Positions 63,272 to 64,000 of a stretch of 64,000 bases of DNA are shown piece by piece (the stretch's first letter is position 1; each line of letters begins with the position of its first letter). The DNA is taken from assembly GCA_900770215.1 (NCBI GenBank), contig CAAGJW010000017.1:10345-74344 (forward strand), written 5' to 3'. The notes under the pieces were generated by a model. That model made no database searches and was not told the origin of the DNA. It saw nothing but the letters and a program-made list of their open reading frames with translations. This DNA comes from Bacteroidales bacterium (GTDB taxonomy: Bacteria > Bacteroidota > Bacteroidia > Bacteroidales > Muribaculaceae). Made by a program: the position numbers and the translations under genes.

Positions 63272-63303
63272 CGTTCCAATTATTTATTAAGATTAATACA
63301 TTA

Positions 63304-63522
63304 ATGATTGCCCGAACTCAAGAATTAACTGCCCGAGAGCTTGAAGTGCTCAAGCTCTTGTCGTGTGGTCTAAACAGTAAGGAAATCTCGGAGAGGCTTT
63401 ATATTTCAACCAATACGGTGGAATATCATCGCAAGCAATTACTCCGTAAGATGGAAGCACGTAATGCTGCGGAGCTCATAGGAAAAGCCTACCGCATGAA
63501 TATACTCAAGGTTGAAGAATAG
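63304..63522 (+). CDS. Stand-alone LuxR-type helix-turn-helix protein
   Basis: DNA-binding protein of 72 residues made of a GerE/LuxR helix-turn-helix alone: LTARELEVLKLLSCGLNSKEISERLYISTNTVEYHRKQLLRKM covers the four helices (about 8-50), with Thr-Val-x-x-His typical of the recognition helix. No receiver, PAS or autoinducer domain is present. The frame is open further upstream, but the promoter position and codon content favour ATG 63304. It could be a small regulator acting as dimer partner or competitor of larger LuxR proteins; the targets are unknown. Confidence 0.8.
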   Translation: MIARTQELTARELEVLKLLSCGLNSKEISERLYISTNTVEYHRKQLLRKMEARNAAELIGKAYRMNILKVEE

Positions 63523-63570
63523 AATTATTTGTGTAAATTTTTCCACTGGCTGACCAAAGAGAAAAAAACA

Positions 63571-63596
63571 TTACTTGATTTAATTACTTGATTTAA
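63571..63596 (+). repeat. 13-bp direct tandem repeat
   Basis: TTACTTGATTTAA occurs twice without spacer, in the 3' flank of the regulator gene. It is a recent duplication or a binding-site pair. Confidence 0.7.
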
Positions 63597-63674
63597 TTAG
63601 GCCAAAATGCAAGTGAAGATCTCGCAGAGACCACCAAAAAGAAATTGTTGAAAAAGACACATTTTGAAAAGAAA

Positions 63675-63716
63675 CAACGCCCGCCGCGTGATGATTGTGG
63701 CAGGCGTTGCTTTTTA
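63675..63716 (+). terminator. Terminator downstream of the regulator
   Basis: Arms CAACGCCCGCC (63675-63685) and GGCAGGCGTTG (63699-63709), one mismatch in 11, 13-base loop, followed by CTTTTTAG. It lies 152 bases after the regulator stop. Confidence 0.7.
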
Positions 63717-64000
63717 GTTTGTGGCATGCCCATGTGGGGCGAGCGGCGAGATGGCGACAAGAAGCCCCGTAGTGGGCGACAGCATTTAGGCAGGCGGTGG
63801 AGCGAGCGGGGATGCATTGAGAATTTTTTCGTGTAATTTATTGGTTGACGGTACCCAATCGCATGGCTCTGGAGCGTGATTGTAGAAACTGTGTCAAAAG
63901 GGTCATATTCTTCGTGGTGTTGTGAGGGCAGGCATCGGTGTCGGCTTTGCTTTTCTTTATGTGTTTTATTTGCGGTTTTGTTTGTGTATCTCGCTAAAAA
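63717..64000. other. Window end, no gene recognised
   Basis: The last 284 bases hold no frame with a recognisable product, no RNA gene and no promoter pair. They probably belong to the leader or spacer of a gene outside the window. Confidence 0.5.

Noticed and set aside
63593..63836. Short frames of 63 and 74 codons at the window end
   Set aside because: They run through the terminator hairpin and show no motif.

Overview
The window looks like the chromosome of a gut-type member of the order Bacteroidales. Coding DNA is GC-rich. Intergenic starts carry the Bacteroidetes promoter signature (a TTTG-like -33 box about 20 bases before a TAnnTTTG -7 box). The gene sets are typical of the order: sufBCDS, sigma-54 activator-lptE-secG, parAB-DUF5683-LysM lytic transglycosylase, an array of FKBP isomerases, and dockerin/GLUG secreted proteins. 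Family and species cannot be fixed from the sequence alone; a Muribaculaceae- or Prevotellaceae-like organism would fit. I saw no rRNA, tRNA, CRISPR array or complete insertion sequence.

Layout. 0-1.7 kb: pyruvate kinase. 1.7-4.4 kb: a minus-strand pair of secreted proteins, one with GLUG repeats and a dockerin, one with a C-terminal sorting-like domain. 4.4-8.5 kb: an AT-rich minus-strand island of small secreted or lipoprotein orphans around a short, chimeric RHS-core protein. 8.6-16.6 kb: GH25 lysozyme, flippase, RuvB, then four full or partial FKBP isomerase genes plus one FKBP N-domain-only gene boundary, in total five FKBP-related genes. 16.7-28.7 kb: sirtuin, an RHS remnant, histidine phosphatase, LD-carboxypeptidase, beta-barrel protein, beta-helix protein, phosphoesterase, threonine aldolase, zinc-ribbon membrane protein, mannose-1-phosphate guanylyltransferase and a polysaccharide deacetylase. 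28.8-34.4 kb: cvpA and sufBCDS. 34.4-41.5 kb: a type I restriction-modification locus in the order M, YhcG-N domain, S, R. 41.6-48.8 kb: aminopeptidase P, an ATPase/nuclease-like gene behind a repeated promoter array, an acyltransferase, sigma-54 activator, lptE, TPR-like protein and secG. 48.9-53.4 kb: a polytopic membrane protein fused end-on to a type IIG restriction enzyme. 53.6-63.5 kb: M16 peptidase, parAB, DUF5683, LysM transglycosylase, SGNH hydrolase and a tiny LuxR-type regulator.

How they work together. Much of the window is envelope biology: wall hydrolases (GH25, LD-carboxypeptidase, lytic transglycosylase), periplasmic folding lipoproteins (FKBPs), LPS assembly (LptE), secretion (SecG) and sugar-nucleotide supply (mannose-1-phosphate guanylyltransferase, flippase). 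Housekeeping cores are interrupted by defence-type DNA: two restriction systems of different types, an ATPase/nuclease-like gene and RHS pieces.

The strongest unexplained signals are: (1) the 53-bp tandem promoter/operator array before the ATPase gene at 44.7 kb, with five alternating TTGGCGCAA sites at 28/25-base spacing whose first two sites coincide with the -7 and -33 boxes; (2) an FKBP whose N-terminal and catalytic domains are encoded as two adjacent separate lipoproteins in reversed order; (3) the signal-peptide-bearing mini-RHS protein in an AT-rich orphan island; (4) a free-standing YhcG N-terminal domain inside the type I restriction operon.
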